Assembly (NCBI RefSeq): GCF_014692505.1
Contig: NZ_JACNYK010000010.1
Coordinates: forward strand, 1-61,124
Length of the DNA: 61,124 nucleotides
Reading direction: 5' to 3'
Source of the DNA: Sphingobacterium arenae
GTDB lineage: Bacteria; Bacteroidota; Bacteroidia; Sphingobacteriales; Sphingobacteriaceae
The notes below the pieces were generated by a model, which saw only the letters and a program-made list of their open reading frames with translations, was not told the DNA's origin and made no database searches. Shown here in pieces: positions 50,279 through 58,970 of this stretch. The position numbers were made by a program, and so were the translations under genes. How positions within the stretch are numbered: position 1 is the stretch's first letter; every line of letters starts with the position of its first letter.

Positions 50279-51913
50279 TCAAGAAATTTTCAAAACAACG
50301 CCGATATCGTCTTGTGGAGCTGTTTTAGGTATTCTTACGACCAGGCCATTATGATCTTGCACAAAAGACAGATTCCCTTCGTAGCCCAATATTTTTACTC
50401 TTTTCACGGTTTGTGCGTTTGTAGCTCCCTGAGCTAGAGAAACTATTTTCACATTTTCTTTTTCGAGTTTCCCCATAATAATGGCGTACAAAACATTTCC
50501 TTTTTTTGTAAACCTTATGTCTTCACTGGTGAACGGCTTGCCTCGCCCCTCGTTGAACCCTTGCGCGTGTAGCTCCGGCGCATCCTGTTGCGCAGGTCCT
50601 TCTCCAAAAGTATGCCATGGTCTGGTCCCTATGATAGATTCCGAATTTATACTCATCCAACAAGCTATTCCCTCAACCACGTTTCTAGCCTTATCGTCTA
50701 AGGATCCATCTCCTCTTAACGGAACGCTTAATAGCAGATTTCCATTTTTGCTCACGACATCTACCAGCATATGCACTACAGTCTTTGCAGACTTATAGTG
50801 GTTATTGTCATAAATACGTCGATCATAATGCCATGCGCCAATACAGGTACATGTCTGCCAAGGTAGCTGTTCAATTTTATTACTTTGCCCTCTTTCGATA
50901 TCCCACACCATACATTTACGCTGCTGCTCGTTCAATATCTTGCCATTGATCACTACATCTACTTTCCCTTTATTATGCTTCATACTTCTATTGTAATAGT
51001 GTGCTGCTATTTCCAGCCCAACATTGCTAATAGGCCATAGCGGCAGAGCTGTATCGTCAAAATAGACAACATCGGGATCGTATTTATCGATAAGTTCTAA
51101 TGTTCGATCTTTGAAATTTTCACAGTATGATGCTGTCGGAATACTTACGCCACTGTCTGTATCCCAATGCCATTGGCTATGTATAGTGTATCCCTCTTCA
51201 CTCCCTTTACTCAACGGGTGGTTCTGTGCATATAATTCTTGCGGATCGTATCCTTCCCACCACTTTCCTTTGCCATCCGCTTTGGTCAACTTTCCGTCGT
51301 AGGGGACACCTTCGTGCGGCCCTTGCTTGTCTGCGCGTTGAGCGGTTTCATACCATGTCCAGGCGTGCGCTGCGTGAACGCTTACGCCAAATCGAAGTTT
51401 TCTCTTTTTTGCCGCCTTCGCCCATCCTTGAACGATATCTTTCTTTGGACCGACGTTAATGCTATTCCATTTATGATGACTGCTTTCGAATAAATCTAGA
51501 TTATCATGGTGATTCGCCAAAGTCATAAAATATTGGGCTCCTGTCTTTTCATACAGTTCCATGAGGGTTTCCGGGTCCCATTTTTCAGCTTTCCACTCAT
51601 TGATGACATCTTTAAATCCAAAAACCGATGGATGTCCATATTTTTCAACATGGTATTTATATTGGTCAGAACCTTCCTCATACATGCCCCGAGCATACCA
51701 ATCTCCTCGTTCAGGTTGACACTGCGGCCCCCAATGCGCCCAGATACCAAATTTTGCATCTCGAAACCAATCCGGCACACGGTAGTTTTCCAAAGATTGC
51801 CATTCCGGTTTAAACGGCACCTTTCCCCAAGTACTTATCCCAAAACTATTCTTACTTAGATACAGCGCAGGTATGGTGGCGCCTAACATCTTAATTATGG
51901 TTCTTCTATTCAT
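50279..51913 (-). CDS. Alpha-L-fucosidase, glycoside hydrolase family 29
   Basis: 544 residues from the ATG at 51913 (MNRRTIIKMLGATIPALYLS), a possible Tat-type signal with RR. The catalytic domain shows FRDAKFGIWAHWGPQC, YFMTLANHHDNLDLFES, and the nucleophile Asp in PDVVYFDDTALPLW (about 300). A C-terminal beta domain follows (about 440-544). It releases alpha-linked L-fucose from glycans in the periplasm or on the surface. It lies 160 bp upstream of SusC... in transcription order it precedes SusC and SusD and is probably the first gene of the operon. Confidence 0.92.
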   Translation of the reverse strand: MNRRTIIKMLGATIPALYLSKNSFGISTWGKVPFKPEWQSLENYRVPDWFRDAKFGIWAHWGPQCQPERGDWYARGMYEEGSDQYKYHVEKYGHPSVFGFKDVINEWKAEKWDPETLMELYEKTGAQYFMTLANHHDNLDLFESSHHKWNSINVGPKKDIVQGWAKAAKKRKLRFGVSVHAAHAWTWYETAQRADKQGPHEGVPYDGKLTKADGKGKWWEGYDPQELYAQNHPLSKGSEEGYTIHSQWHWDTDSGVSIPTASYCENFKDRTLELIDKYDPDVVYFDDTALPLWPISNVGLEIAAHYYNRSMKHNKGKVDVVINGKILNEQQRKCMVWDIERGQSNKIEQLPWQTCTCIGAWHYDRRIYDNNHYKSAKTVVHMLVDVVSKNGNLLLSVPLRGDGSLDDKARNVVEGIACWMSINSESIIGTRPWHTFGEGPAQQDAPELHAQGFNEGRGKPFTSEDIRFTKKGNVLYAIIMGKLEKENVKIVSLAQGATNAQTVKRVKILGYEGNLSFVQDHNGLVVRIPKTAPQDDIGVVLKIS

Positions 51914-52039
51914 AATAACTATACGTTTAATCATTGTGCTGTCGAACGATCATCAGCTAAAATAAAGCGATCATCCGGCTTACAAAAGGTTGCTTCTTAT
52001 TTAAGAACAAAGTTAATTTAATTACTATCGCTGTTTCAA

Positions 52040-52073
52040 TCACGTTATCGACAAAAAATTTCACTTTATCGAC
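52040..52073. promoter_or_regulatory. Candidate AraC operator of the glycan locus
   Basis: TCACGTTATCGAC (52040-52052) and TCACTTTATCGAC (52061-52073) are direct repeats 21 bp apart, upstream of the fucosidase gene and just after the mutarotase gene. A partial match (ATATCGACTTTATCAC) lies at about 52691-52706 before the AraC gene. Confidence 0.6.
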
Positions 52074-52103
52074 TTATTCCATTTCAATCGGATGCATTGT
52101 GTC

Positions 52104-52523
52104 TTATTCATCTCCAGAATCATAGAGATAGAATATCCTTTCCATTAACTGCCACTTTTCATGGGAGGATTTTCCATTTGACCGTTGGAAAAAAGACATC
52201 TTATTCTCCCATTCGGCTTGTCGGGGTAGTGTGTCTAGCTTTGAAAAGGCTACGTCCCAATCGAAGTCCAATGCTGTTTCTACAATCATAAACAGCCTGT
52301 TTCCCAGCACATATATCTCCATTTCTAGTATTCCGATATTGCGGAGCCCCGCACGGATTTCTTTCCAATGGTTGCTTTCAATATGGGCATCGATATATTC
52401 TTGTATAATTTGTGCGTCATCTATTAAATCTAGGGTTTGACAATATCTCTTTATTGGTTGATTGTATTTTTTTTGCGTGTAGCCTATTTTAGTTTTATAA
52501 CTTTCATGTTGTGTTGAATTCAT
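52104..52523 (-). CDS. L-fucose/L-rhamnose mutarotase (RhaM-like)
   Basis: 139 residues. KRYCQTLDLIDDAQIIQEYI, the His in HIESNHWKEIRAGLRNIGIL, MEIYVLGNRLFMIVETALDF and the tail with WQLMERIFYLYD match PF05336-type mutarotases. The family converts anomers of L-rhamnose; some members act on L-fucose. Beside the fucosidase, L-fucose is the more likely sugar, but the SGNH hydrolase points to a rhamnose polymer. No kinase, isomerase or aldolase of either sugar is in the window. Confidence 0.85.
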   Translation of the reverse strand: MNSTQHESYKTKIGYTQKKYNQPIKRYCQTLDLIDDAQIIQEYIDAHIESNHWKEIRAGLRNIGILEMEIYVLGNRLFMIVETALDFDWDVAFSKLDTLPRQAEWENKMSFFQRSNGKSSHEKWQLMERIFYLYDSGDE

Positions 52524-52717
52524 TTTTACTGACGGGTTTAAGCGGATATATGTTAGCGATTTTTAGTTTATCTATGCCAGAATCATCTCTGTTTTAATCT
52601 CTTCAATTAAATTTATAGCAGGTTTACAACAAATCAAAACTAAGAGCTCACAGAAGAATTTTCTTTGCAAGAATCGACTAAAAGTTAAACGATATCGACT
52701 TTATCACAGACTGTCTA

Positions 52718-53680
52718 TTGATTATAACCGTCGAAAAAAACTATCTTTATATTGTAAGTCATAAACAGTGCGGTAGGAATCGAATGTTATCGGATGAACC
52801 AAGGATAAAAGGAGGAGTCTTGCGAAAAGAAAAGCATCAGTTGGATTTTATTTTACTGAATATTGGATATGCGGAACATCATGCCGATTGGAATTGGAAA
52901 AACATTAACAGTCCTTTTACGCGTATTCACGTCGTAACGAAAGGAACTGCCTGGCTAAATCGGGATGGAAATAAACATCAATTAAAAGAAGGACATCTTT
53001 ACCTGACACCTTCATACACACCTCATAGTTATGAATGTGACGATGACTTTTGTCTTTACTATATTCATATTTATGAGACGTTGGAAAAGAAATCGAGCGT
53101 GTTTGACCAGTTGAATTTCCCTATTGAAATCGAAGGGGATTCGTTACTACTAAATTTGATCGAACGCCTTCACGCTATTAATCCAGGGCGAGAGCTGTCA
53201 TTTTATGACCCAGATGCCTATGACAACTCGGCGGAGTTGATCAGAAACATTGCAATGCAGGGACATACACCACTCGCATTTGAATTGGAAAGTAATGGAA
53301 TTATCCAGCAGCTAATATCCCGCTTTGTCGCTTTCGCTACTCAGAAAACACCAGATGTTGACGAGCGCATGGCAAGAGTTCTCGAATACATACATGCAAA
53401 CATCCACACTCCAATTCGAATCGATCAGTTAGCAGATATGTCTTTCCTTACAAAGGATCATTTTATACGCTTATTTAAAAAACAGCTCACCTGTACTCCC
53501 GGAAAATACATTAATCAAAAAAAGATTGAAAAAGCACAATTAATGATGCTACTTCAGAACTATAGTGTGCAAGAATTAGCTTTTCAATTGGGATTTGAAA
53601 ATGTCTCTTATTTCAACAGGCTTTTTAAAAAGCTCACCGGTGAGAACCCAACAAGATATAGAAAGCGATTAGAAATGTAA
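52718..53680 (+). CDS. AraC family regulator of the glycan locus
   Basis: 320 residues; the ATG at 52784 (MLSDEPRIKGGVLRK) is an alternative start. The cupin sensor domain reads SPFTRIHVVTKGTAWLNRDG and HLYLTPSYTPHSYECD. The C-terminal double helix-turn-helix reads IRIDQLADMSFLTKDHFIRL and VQELAFQLGFENVSYFNRLF. It is divergent from the mutarotase/fucosidase side and followed by a terminator hairpin. It probably senses the released sugar and binds the TCACnTTATCGAC repeats. Confidence 0.9.
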   Translation: MIITVEKNYLYIVSHKQCGRNRMLSDEPRIKGGVLRKEKHQLDFILLNIGYAEHHADWNWKNINSPFTRIHVVTKGTAWLNRDGNKHQLKEGHLYLTPSYTPHSYECDDDFCLYYIHIYETLEKKSSVFDQLNFPIEIEGDSLLLNLIERLHAINPGRELSFYDPDAYDNSAELIRNIAMQGHTPLAFELESNGIIQQLISRFVAFATQKTPDVDERMARVLEYIHANIHTPIRIDQLADMSFLTKDHFIRLFKKQLTCTPGKYINQKKIEKAQLMMLLQNYSVQELAFQLGFENVSYFNRLFKKLTGENPTRYRKRLEM

Positions 53681-53687
53681 TGGAGGA

Positions 53688-53712
53688 TCAGGGACTTTTG
53701 GGTAGTCCCTGA
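53688..53712. terminator. Bidirectional terminator hairpin
   Basis: TCAGGGACT paired with AGTCCCTGA around a 7-nt loop, between the convergent AraC gene and the SGNH hydrolase gene. Confidence 0.75.
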
Positions 53713-53732
53713 CTGGCTTAGCTAACGATGCG

Positions 53733-55049
53733 TTAGTTACCGTCTGGTTTTTCCACTTCATTATTTACACTCGGCAGCCAATTCCATGCCGACGGCGAGC
53801 TGGGATTATGTGGATTGTATTTTTTAAAATCGATGATGTGTTTACGTAAAGGCAATTTCCGGTCTTTCACACCTTGAACGACCATCTTGGCGATTTCATA
53901 AGCGCCATAGGTGTTGAAATGGGTATTATCCTGCAACGGTTGATCTTGATTTGGAAATGTATTTGCGGGATAATGTACCAAAGCTTTTTTCGACTCCACT
54001 ACACCTAAGGCTAGATAAAACGCTCGTGTCATCGCGTTGAGATCAATTAGCGGGACATCTAATTCTTTCGCTACGGCCTTCGCGGCTTTCGGATAGTCGC
54101 CCAAGGTATGCCGCAACTCGCCTTCTTCATTGAAACGGCGGCGCTCTGTAGAAGTGACAATGACCGGAAATCCGCCTTTTTCCCGAAATGCTTGTACAAA
54201 AAGTCGTAATCTTTCACTGTAGTTCTTAAAAGCACCCGCATTTTCGCCTTTTTCTTTTTGGTCATTATGTCCAAACTCAATGAATAGGTAATCTCCTGGT
54301 TTAGCAACAGACAAGATTTTTTCCAGACGATTTTGGTACAAAAAGGATCCCAACGTAAGACCCGATTCTGCATGATTGGCGATAACAACATTCGTATCGA
54401 AAAATCTTGGGAACATCTGCCCCCAAGAGGCCCATGGCTCATTCTCCTGATTAACCACCGTAGAATTCCCTGCCAAAAATACCGTCGTGACATCCTCGAT
54501 CGCTTCGATCTCGATAGCAGCAATATTATTTTCACCTTGAAACTCTAATGTCAATTTGTGGTCCCAATCCAATTTACGGTTTTCTCTTGGTTTCTTTAAT
54601 CGAACTGATTTCGTACTATCGATGCGTGCATCTTTTATATGGACGTTAAAAGATTTTGAAACCGCTTTATTATACTTGATCTTAACATGCTCTATATGCA
54701 ATCGCCGTGATTCAGACCGCACGGTACTGTGGTAATCCCTATCGGACATTCCCTTATAATGTATCGTTACGGTATAATTTCCTTCTGGAACGTCAACGGA
54801 AAAGTAAAACGGCTTATGGCTATAGAGCGACTGCTGTCCCTGCTCTTGTTTAACTTGTACATGCTTCTCGGTATTTAAATCAAAACCGTACGTCTTCCCT
54901 TCCTGACCGTAAATAATTGTTTCCGAAATGGGGATATGATGATTTTTTTTCTCCGTCGAAGCGAAATCGAATATTTTGTGAAACGGTTGGGCGTAGCCCG
55001 TTAGGATACCCAACATACAGGTAACTGTTAAAAAGAATCTTGATTTCAT
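53733..55049 (-). CDS. Rhamnogalacturonan acetylesterase-like SGNH hydrolase (CE12 type)
   Basis: 438 residues. The signal peptide (FFLTVTCMLGILTGYAQ) is followed by a beta domain (about 22-190; KIFDFASTEKKNHHIPISET). The SGNH domain has block I with the Ser in FLAGNSTVVNQENEPWASWG, the Asn in FIEFGHNDQKEKG, and the Asp-His pair in QDNTHFNTYGAYEIAKMV. This matches the enzymes that remove acetyl groups from rhamnogalacturonan I in pectin. It should be periplasmic or surface-exposed. It is convergent with the AraC gene and separate from the SusCD operon, but likely in the same pathway. Confidence 0.88.
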   Translation of the reverse strand: MKSRFFLTVTCMLGILTGYAQPFHKIFDFASTEKKNHHIPISETIIYGQEGKTYGFDLNTEKHVQVKQEQGQQSLYSHKPFYFSVDVPEGNYTVTIHYKGMSDRDYHSTVRSESRRLHIEHVKIKYNKAVSKSFNVHIKDARIDSTKSVRLKKPRENRKLDWDHKLTLEFQGENNIAAIEIEAIEDVTTVFLAGNSTVVNQENEPWASWGQMFPRFFDTNVVIANHAESGLTLGSFLYQNRLEKILSVAKPGDYLFIEFGHNDQKEKGENAGAFKNYSERLRLFVQAFREKGGFPVIVTSTERRRFNEEGELRHTLGDYPKAAKAVAKELDVPLIDLNAMTRAFYLALGVVESKKALVHYPANTFPNQDQPLQDNTHFNTYGAYEIAKMVVQGVKDRKLPLRKHIIDFKKYNPHNPSSPSAWNWLPSVNNEVEKPDGN

Positions 55050-55231
55050 AAAAAATATGGATTAGTTTTATTCAACATTTTTAAATTAACTTTCGATGTA
55101 TAGTTAGTCAATAGCAATAGGCTGAAAATCATAGTCAAAATAATATGCTTCATTTATCTCGATTTCTAATTTTAACAAAAAAATTATTCATTGTTCTAAG
55201 ATTACGAAGTTATTGTTATCCGACTGTAGAC

Positions 55232-55250
55232 GCAACCTGTAGCAACCTGT
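55232..55250. repeat. Tandem GCAACCTGT pair in the 55.05-55.38 kb gap
   Basis: GCAACCTGT at 55232-55240 and 55242-55250, followed by the looser ATAACCTAT. The 10-bp period equals one helical turn. It lies about 185 bp upstream of the SGNH hydrolase. The rest of the 330-bp gap holds no gene that I can see. Confidence 0.35.
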
Positions 55251-55380
55251 GATAACCTATTGTCGTATTACGTTTCATTCCTTAATAAGATCTGACCCAA
55301 AGAATTATCACAGAAATAGATTGATTTTTAGCGCATTTCTAAATATTTTTTAGCTATTTTAGTGTCACACCATTTTAATC

Positions 55381-55545
55381 ATGTCTGAAAATATACTTCC
55401 TAAAATAGAGGCATCGAGAAAGGAACTCCTTGATCTCGGTACGCGAAATACGTTGCTGAATTACAAAAAGCCGAAAGCGAGCTTGTGAAGGTCGATGAAC
55501 AGCTCGTTTCAGAAAGGCACTTTAGGTCAAAAAAGAATACTTTTG
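55381..55545 (+). pseudogene. 5' remnant of a DUF4011-type helicase gene
   Basis: The start MSENILPKIEASRKELLDLG followed by TRNTLLNYKKPKA is the typical beginning of DUF4011-containing helicases. The frame stops at 55488; a shifted frame continues with ELVKVDEQLVSERHF to about 55545, after which the match ends. One frameshift and loss of more than 95 percent make it dead. The 3' end of a gene of the same kind is at 5833-6201. Confidence 0.7.
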
Positions 55546-55564
55546 TATTTTTACTAAAAAAGAT

Positions 55565-56086
55565 ATGGAGAATATAGAGATACAAAAGATAACAATAAAT
55601 GATATTGACCTACTTCAAAAAATAGGTAGGCAAACATTTTTTGAAACTTTTTCCGCCAAAAATACTAAGGAAAATATGGCGAAATATTTAGATGAGGGAT
55701 TTTCCATAGAGAAGCTAACTACTGAACTTAACGATAAAGATTCGGAATTTCACTTTGCAGTACTGGATAACAAAATAATAGGTTATTTAAAGCTAAACAT
55801 GGGACAATCCCAAACAGAATTGCAGCAAGATAAGGCTCTTGAAATCGAACGAATTTATGTGTTACAATCTTATCATGGTAAAAAGGTTGGACAGGTTCTT
55901 TATGAAAAGGCAATGGAAATAGCAAAACAGAAAAATGCTCAATACATTTGGTTAGGGGTTTGGGAAGAAAATCCAAGAGCCATTCGTTTTTATCAAAAAA
56001 ATGGCTTTGTAGAATTTGACAAGCATATTTTCAAATTGGGGGACGATGAACAAATCGATATAATGATGAAACTGAAATTAAAATAA
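55565..56086 (+). CDS. GNAT family N-acetyltransferase
   Basis: 173 residues, a single GNAT domain. The acetyl-CoA loop region reads IERIYVLQSYHGKKVGQVLY, followed by IWLGVWEENPRAIRFYQKNG, which is the usual C-terminal motif B. The closest pattern I recall is the PaiA-like group that acetylates polyamines or small amines. The gene is intact between two decayed genes and likely has its own promoter in the AT-rich stretch before the ATG. Confidence 0.88.
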   Translation: MENIEIQKITINDIDLLQKIGRQTFFETFSAKNTKENMAKYLDEGFSIEKLTTELNDKDSEFHFAVLDNKIIGYLKLNMGQSQTELQQDKALEIERIYVLQSYHGKKVGQVLYEKAMEIAKQKNAQYIWLGVWEENPRAIRFYQKNGFVEFDKHIFKLGDDEQIDIMMKLKLK

Positions 56087-56099
56087 ATCATCGTTAGCA

Positions 56100-56340
56100 A
56101 GCGTACCCTCTTCCTTATGAAAGATCCGTAGCGTCAGTTTTTCGCCTTTTACCGGACGGATGGGTAGCTTAATATTTTCCAGCTCTGTCTGTTCTGAAAA
56201 AGAAAGGGGCAATCTTTTAATAGCAGCTTTATTGATATGTTAGCCTTTCAACTTTGACAGGGAACCTAGATTTTCAGTCAAATCCTCCAAAGGCAACTTG
56301 AGGTCTTCCCAATAGTCGGTTTTGTTGATAAATCAATCCA
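56100..56340 (-). pseudogene. Unrecognised minus-strand coding remnant
   Basis: Two open stretches interrupted by one stop: NKTDYWEDLKLPLEDLTENL, and KAAIKRLPLSFSEQTELENI followed by LPIRPVKGEKLTLRIFH. They look like protein but I cannot name the family. IRPVKGEKLTLR resembles IRPVVLTTEGEKLTLR of acyltransferase copy 1 loosely, which may be chance. Confidence 0.35.
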
Positions 56341-56356
56341 ACTGTTCTGCTAAGTT

Positions 56357-57835
56357 CTATTTTACAAGTTCATTCTTTTTTTCCGTCCATTCGTTGATAC
56401 CTCCCGAATAGGTTTTAATATTTTTAAATCCATTACGATTCAAAATAGAGGTTGCCATTGCTGCACGCACTCCGCTTTGGCAATATACAATTACAGACTT
56501 GTCCTTGTCTATTTTATCTAAGCTGTTTTCCAAAGAAGTCAAAACGATATTTTCTGCGCCTCTAATGTGTCCGTTGTTGTACTCGTCTGCTGTTCGCACA
56601 TCAATGATTTGCACGTTTTTTTTATCCAGATGCTTTTTTAGTTCCTCGATGCTGACAAGTTCGGATTTTTCCAATGGTACGGTCATTTTATCCAAATCGG
56701 TTACAAAACCGTATATGTTATCCATTCCAATACGCATCAATTTACGCGTTAAATCTTCTGTGTCCTTTTCCTCGGTTATCAATACGAGTTGTTGTTGATA
56801 ATCCACCAATGAACCTATCCAAGTGGATAGGGTTTTACTGTTTTCGATATGAAGACTGTTAGGGATATGCCCTTTGGCAGCTTCAGCTTTATTGCGGGTA
56901 TCAATAATCAGCAAATTATTGTCTATTGCTTTTTGGAAAGTGGTTTGATTGAGTTTCGGGAGAATGGGAACCTGAATAAGTAACGGACGGTTAACCTTGT
57001 TTAAATGTTTCATTACTGCAAAATATTTCGGGGGCGTCGGCTGACCGTCCAATATGTATTTTACAAATCCTTTTTCATCATTCTTAAAATGAAAGGCTTG
57101 ATTGGTAAGTTTTTCATCCTTTAAGGTGGAGTTAGGTATGGTGCTCAAACTCTTGCCACAAAATGAACCTGCTCCGTGTCCGGCCCAAATTTCCAAATCA
57201 TCGGGCAATTGGGAAAATTTCTGAATGGAGTTATATAGCTGTTTTGCACCAACTTCCGGTGAGCCGATTTGTCCGGCAGCTTTCTCTAACAAATCAGGAC
57301 GACCAACATCGCCTACAAAAATGAAATCGCCTGTTATGGCTCTTTGAGTTGTAGCAGGGGCTTTGGTGTCGCTTACCAAAAACGTAATGCTTTCGGGGGT
57401 ATGACCAGGTGTGTGCATTACTTTCAGTTCTACCTGCCCAACCTTGATGATGCTTCCGTCTTTCAGCCCGGTATGCGGAAATTCGTACTGCCAATCTGTT
57501 CCGCCCTCATCAGACAGTAATAACGTTGCATCGGTAACGGCAACCAGCTCACGGGAACCGCTCAAAAAATCGGCGTGGATATGTGTTTCGGCGACTTTGG
57601 TGATTTTAAGATTGTTCTTTTTGGCTATCTCCAAATAAACATCCATATCCCGTTGTGGGTCTATGACAATAGCTTCTTTTGTGTTCGCATCGCCTATCAC
57701 ATAGCTTGCCTGTGCTAGCGTTTCATCATATACCCGCTCAAAGAAATAGCTTTGGGCGTATAGTTTATTTTCTTGTGTCAATAACATTGCAAATAATAAA
57801 AAGACTGTTGTTAAGTTTACTTTGTTCAGCATCAT
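56357..57835 (-). CDS. Exported metallo-beta-lactamase fold hydrolase with two rhodanese domains
   Basis: 492 residues. A signal peptide (TTVFLLFAMLLTQENKLYAQ) is followed by an MBL domain (about 28-260): ETHIHADFLSGSRELV, VMHTPGHTPESITFLV, TGDFIFVGDVGRPDL. The HxHxDF variant is that of persulfide dioxygenase-like proteins. Rhodanese domain 1 (about 285-375) lacks the active Cys. Domain 2 (about 395-490) has it in VIVYCQSGVRAAMA. Such fusions handle persulfide or thiosulfate sulfur; here the export signal puts it in the periplasm. It stands beside arsenic operon 2, divergently transcribed. Confidence 0.88.
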   Translation of the reverse strand: MMLNKVNLTTVFLLFAMLLTQENKLYAQSYFFERVYDETLAQASYVIGDANTKEAIVIDPQRDMDVYLEIAKKNNLKITKVAETHIHADFLSGSRELVAVTDATLLLSDEGGTDWQYEFPHTGLKDGSIIKVGQVELKVMHTPGHTPESITFLVSDTKAPATTQRAITGDFIFVGDVGRPDLLEKAAGQIGSPEVGAKQLYNSIQKFSQLPDDLEIWAGHGAGSFCGKSLSTIPNSTLKDEKLTNQAFHFKNDEKGFVKYILDGQPTPPKYFAVMKHLNKVNRPLLIQVPILPKLNQTTFQKAIDNNLLIIDTRNKAEAAKGHIPNSLHIENSKTLSTWIGSLVDYQQQLVLITEEKDTEDLTRKLMRIGMDNIYGFVTDLDKMTVPLEKSELVSIEELKKHLDKKNVQIIDVRTADEYNNGHIRGAENIVLTSLENSLDKIDKDKSVIVYCQSGVRAAMATSILNRNGFKNIKTYSGGINEWTEKKNELVK

Positions 57836-58052
57836 TCATCCTTTTTAGTAACTCTTAAGTTGCAAATTTAAACTATCTGTCCGACCTATACTGTTACTTT
57901 TGTCACATAATAGAAACAATATGCAATTATCCATTTCCTTGAGGCTGTTTTCCTGTATACCATTATACGGATGAAAATAGTAATATCTTAACGGTAAAAG
58001 TCCCGGCAGTTGACAAATAAAAACGAAAATCTTATAGATTTTTAAAAGTATT

Positions 58053-58068
58053 ATCGTAATATTGCGAT
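58053..58068. promoter_or_regulatory. Candidate ArsR operator, operon 2, site 1
   Basis: ATCGTAATATTGCGAT, identical to the site before arsR of operon 1, 16 bp upstream of the start codon. Confidence 0.7.
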
Positions 58069-58084
58069 ATTAAAACGTGTCATA

Positions 58085-58417
58085 ATGGGAATTACTAAAT
58101 CAGAAATATTTACGGCCGAACAGAACAAATTGGCGTCTCTATTTAAAGCTTTGGGACATCCGGCAAGGATTGCCATTCTCCAATATATCATCAATCAGAA
58201 AGCGTGTATCTGTAATGATTTAGTGGATGAATTGGGATTGGCACAGGCTACCATTTCACAGCACTTAAAAGAATTAAAGAATATAGGTATCATTCAAGGA
58301 ACAATCGAGGGCAAATCCGTTTGCTATTGTATTGATGAAAAGCTATGGAAACAAATCCAAGAAGAATTTAATGTTTTTTTCAATCAAGAGGTAATAGTAA
58401 CCAGTTGCTGTTCATAA
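58085..58417 (+). CDS. arsR: ArsR family repressor, arsenic operon 2
   Basis: 110 residues, collinear with the first ArsR. Differences are few (LFKALGHPARIAI for LFKVFGHPARVAI; tail VTSCCS for VISCCS). The DNA-binding helix LAQATISQHLKELKNIGI and the Cys residues are kept. Because the operators are the same, the two repressors can probably control both operons. Confidence 0.92.
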   Translation: MGITKSEIFTAEQNKLASLFKALGHPARIAILQYIINQKACICNDLVDELGLAQATISQHLKELKNIGIIQGTIEGKSVCYCIDEKLWKQIQEEFNVFFNQEVIVTSCCS

Positions 58418-58436
58418 ATATTTTTTGAAACTTATC

Positions 58437-58452
58437 ATCGTAATATTGCATT
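58437..58452. promoter_or_regulatory. Candidate ArsR operator, operon 2, site 2
   Basis: ATCGTAATATTGCATT between arsR and the DUF6428 gene, in the same place as 35707-35722. Confidence 0.6.
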
Positions 58453-58486
58453 CTATAATTTAATATAAATCTCAAATCTTGTTTTT

Positions 58487-58951
58487 ATGAAACTATCAAA
58501 CATCAAAGAAATCCTACCAACATTGGATAATGTTGAATTTCGGTTAGAGAAAGGAACATCTGTTCCCGAACACTTCCATGTTACGGAAATAGGACAGATT
58601 ACCAAACATTTTATTGATTGTGGTGGAGCAGTTCGTACAGAGAAAGCGGTAAACTTCCAATTATGGGATGCGAACGACTATGAACACCGATTAAAGCCGA
58701 CCAAGCTATTGAATATTATCAAGCTGGCCGAAGAAAAATTGGGTATCGAAGACGCCGAGATAGAGGTAGAATACCAAAATGAAACAATTGGCAAGTTTGA
58801 CTTGGGTTTTGACGGAAAATATTTTATCCTAAAGAATAAACAGACAGCCTGCTTAGCAAACGATGCCTGCGGTATCCCTGCGGAAAAACAGAAAATAGAA
58901 TTATCGAAGTTGAACAGCGCTTGCTGTACACCTGATTCGGGATGTTGTTAA
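58487..58951 (+). CDS. DUF6428 family protein, arsenic operon 2
   Basis: 154 residues, starting MKLSNIKEILPTLDNVEFRL. The core and the Cys-rich tail (CLANDACGIPAEKQ; ACCTPDSGCC) are kept, with changes scattered along the chain compared with the first copy. All tail Cys residues are conserved between the copies, consistent with metalloid binding, which is inferred. Confidence 0.8.
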   Translation: MKLSNIKEILPTLDNVEFRLEKGTSVPEHFHVTEIGQITKHFIDCGGAVRTEKAVNFQLWDANDYEHRLKPTKLLNIIKLAEEKLGIEDAEIEVEYQNETIGKFDLGFDGKYFILKNKQTACLANDACGIPAEKQKIELSKLNSACCTPDSGCC

Positions 58952-58970
58952 ACACGAAAGACGAACCGTC

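Noticed and set aside
56100..56340. A fourth copy of the acyltransferase-like gene
   Set aside because: Only a short IRPV...GEKLTLR similarity is seen and the flanking residues do not follow the family order.
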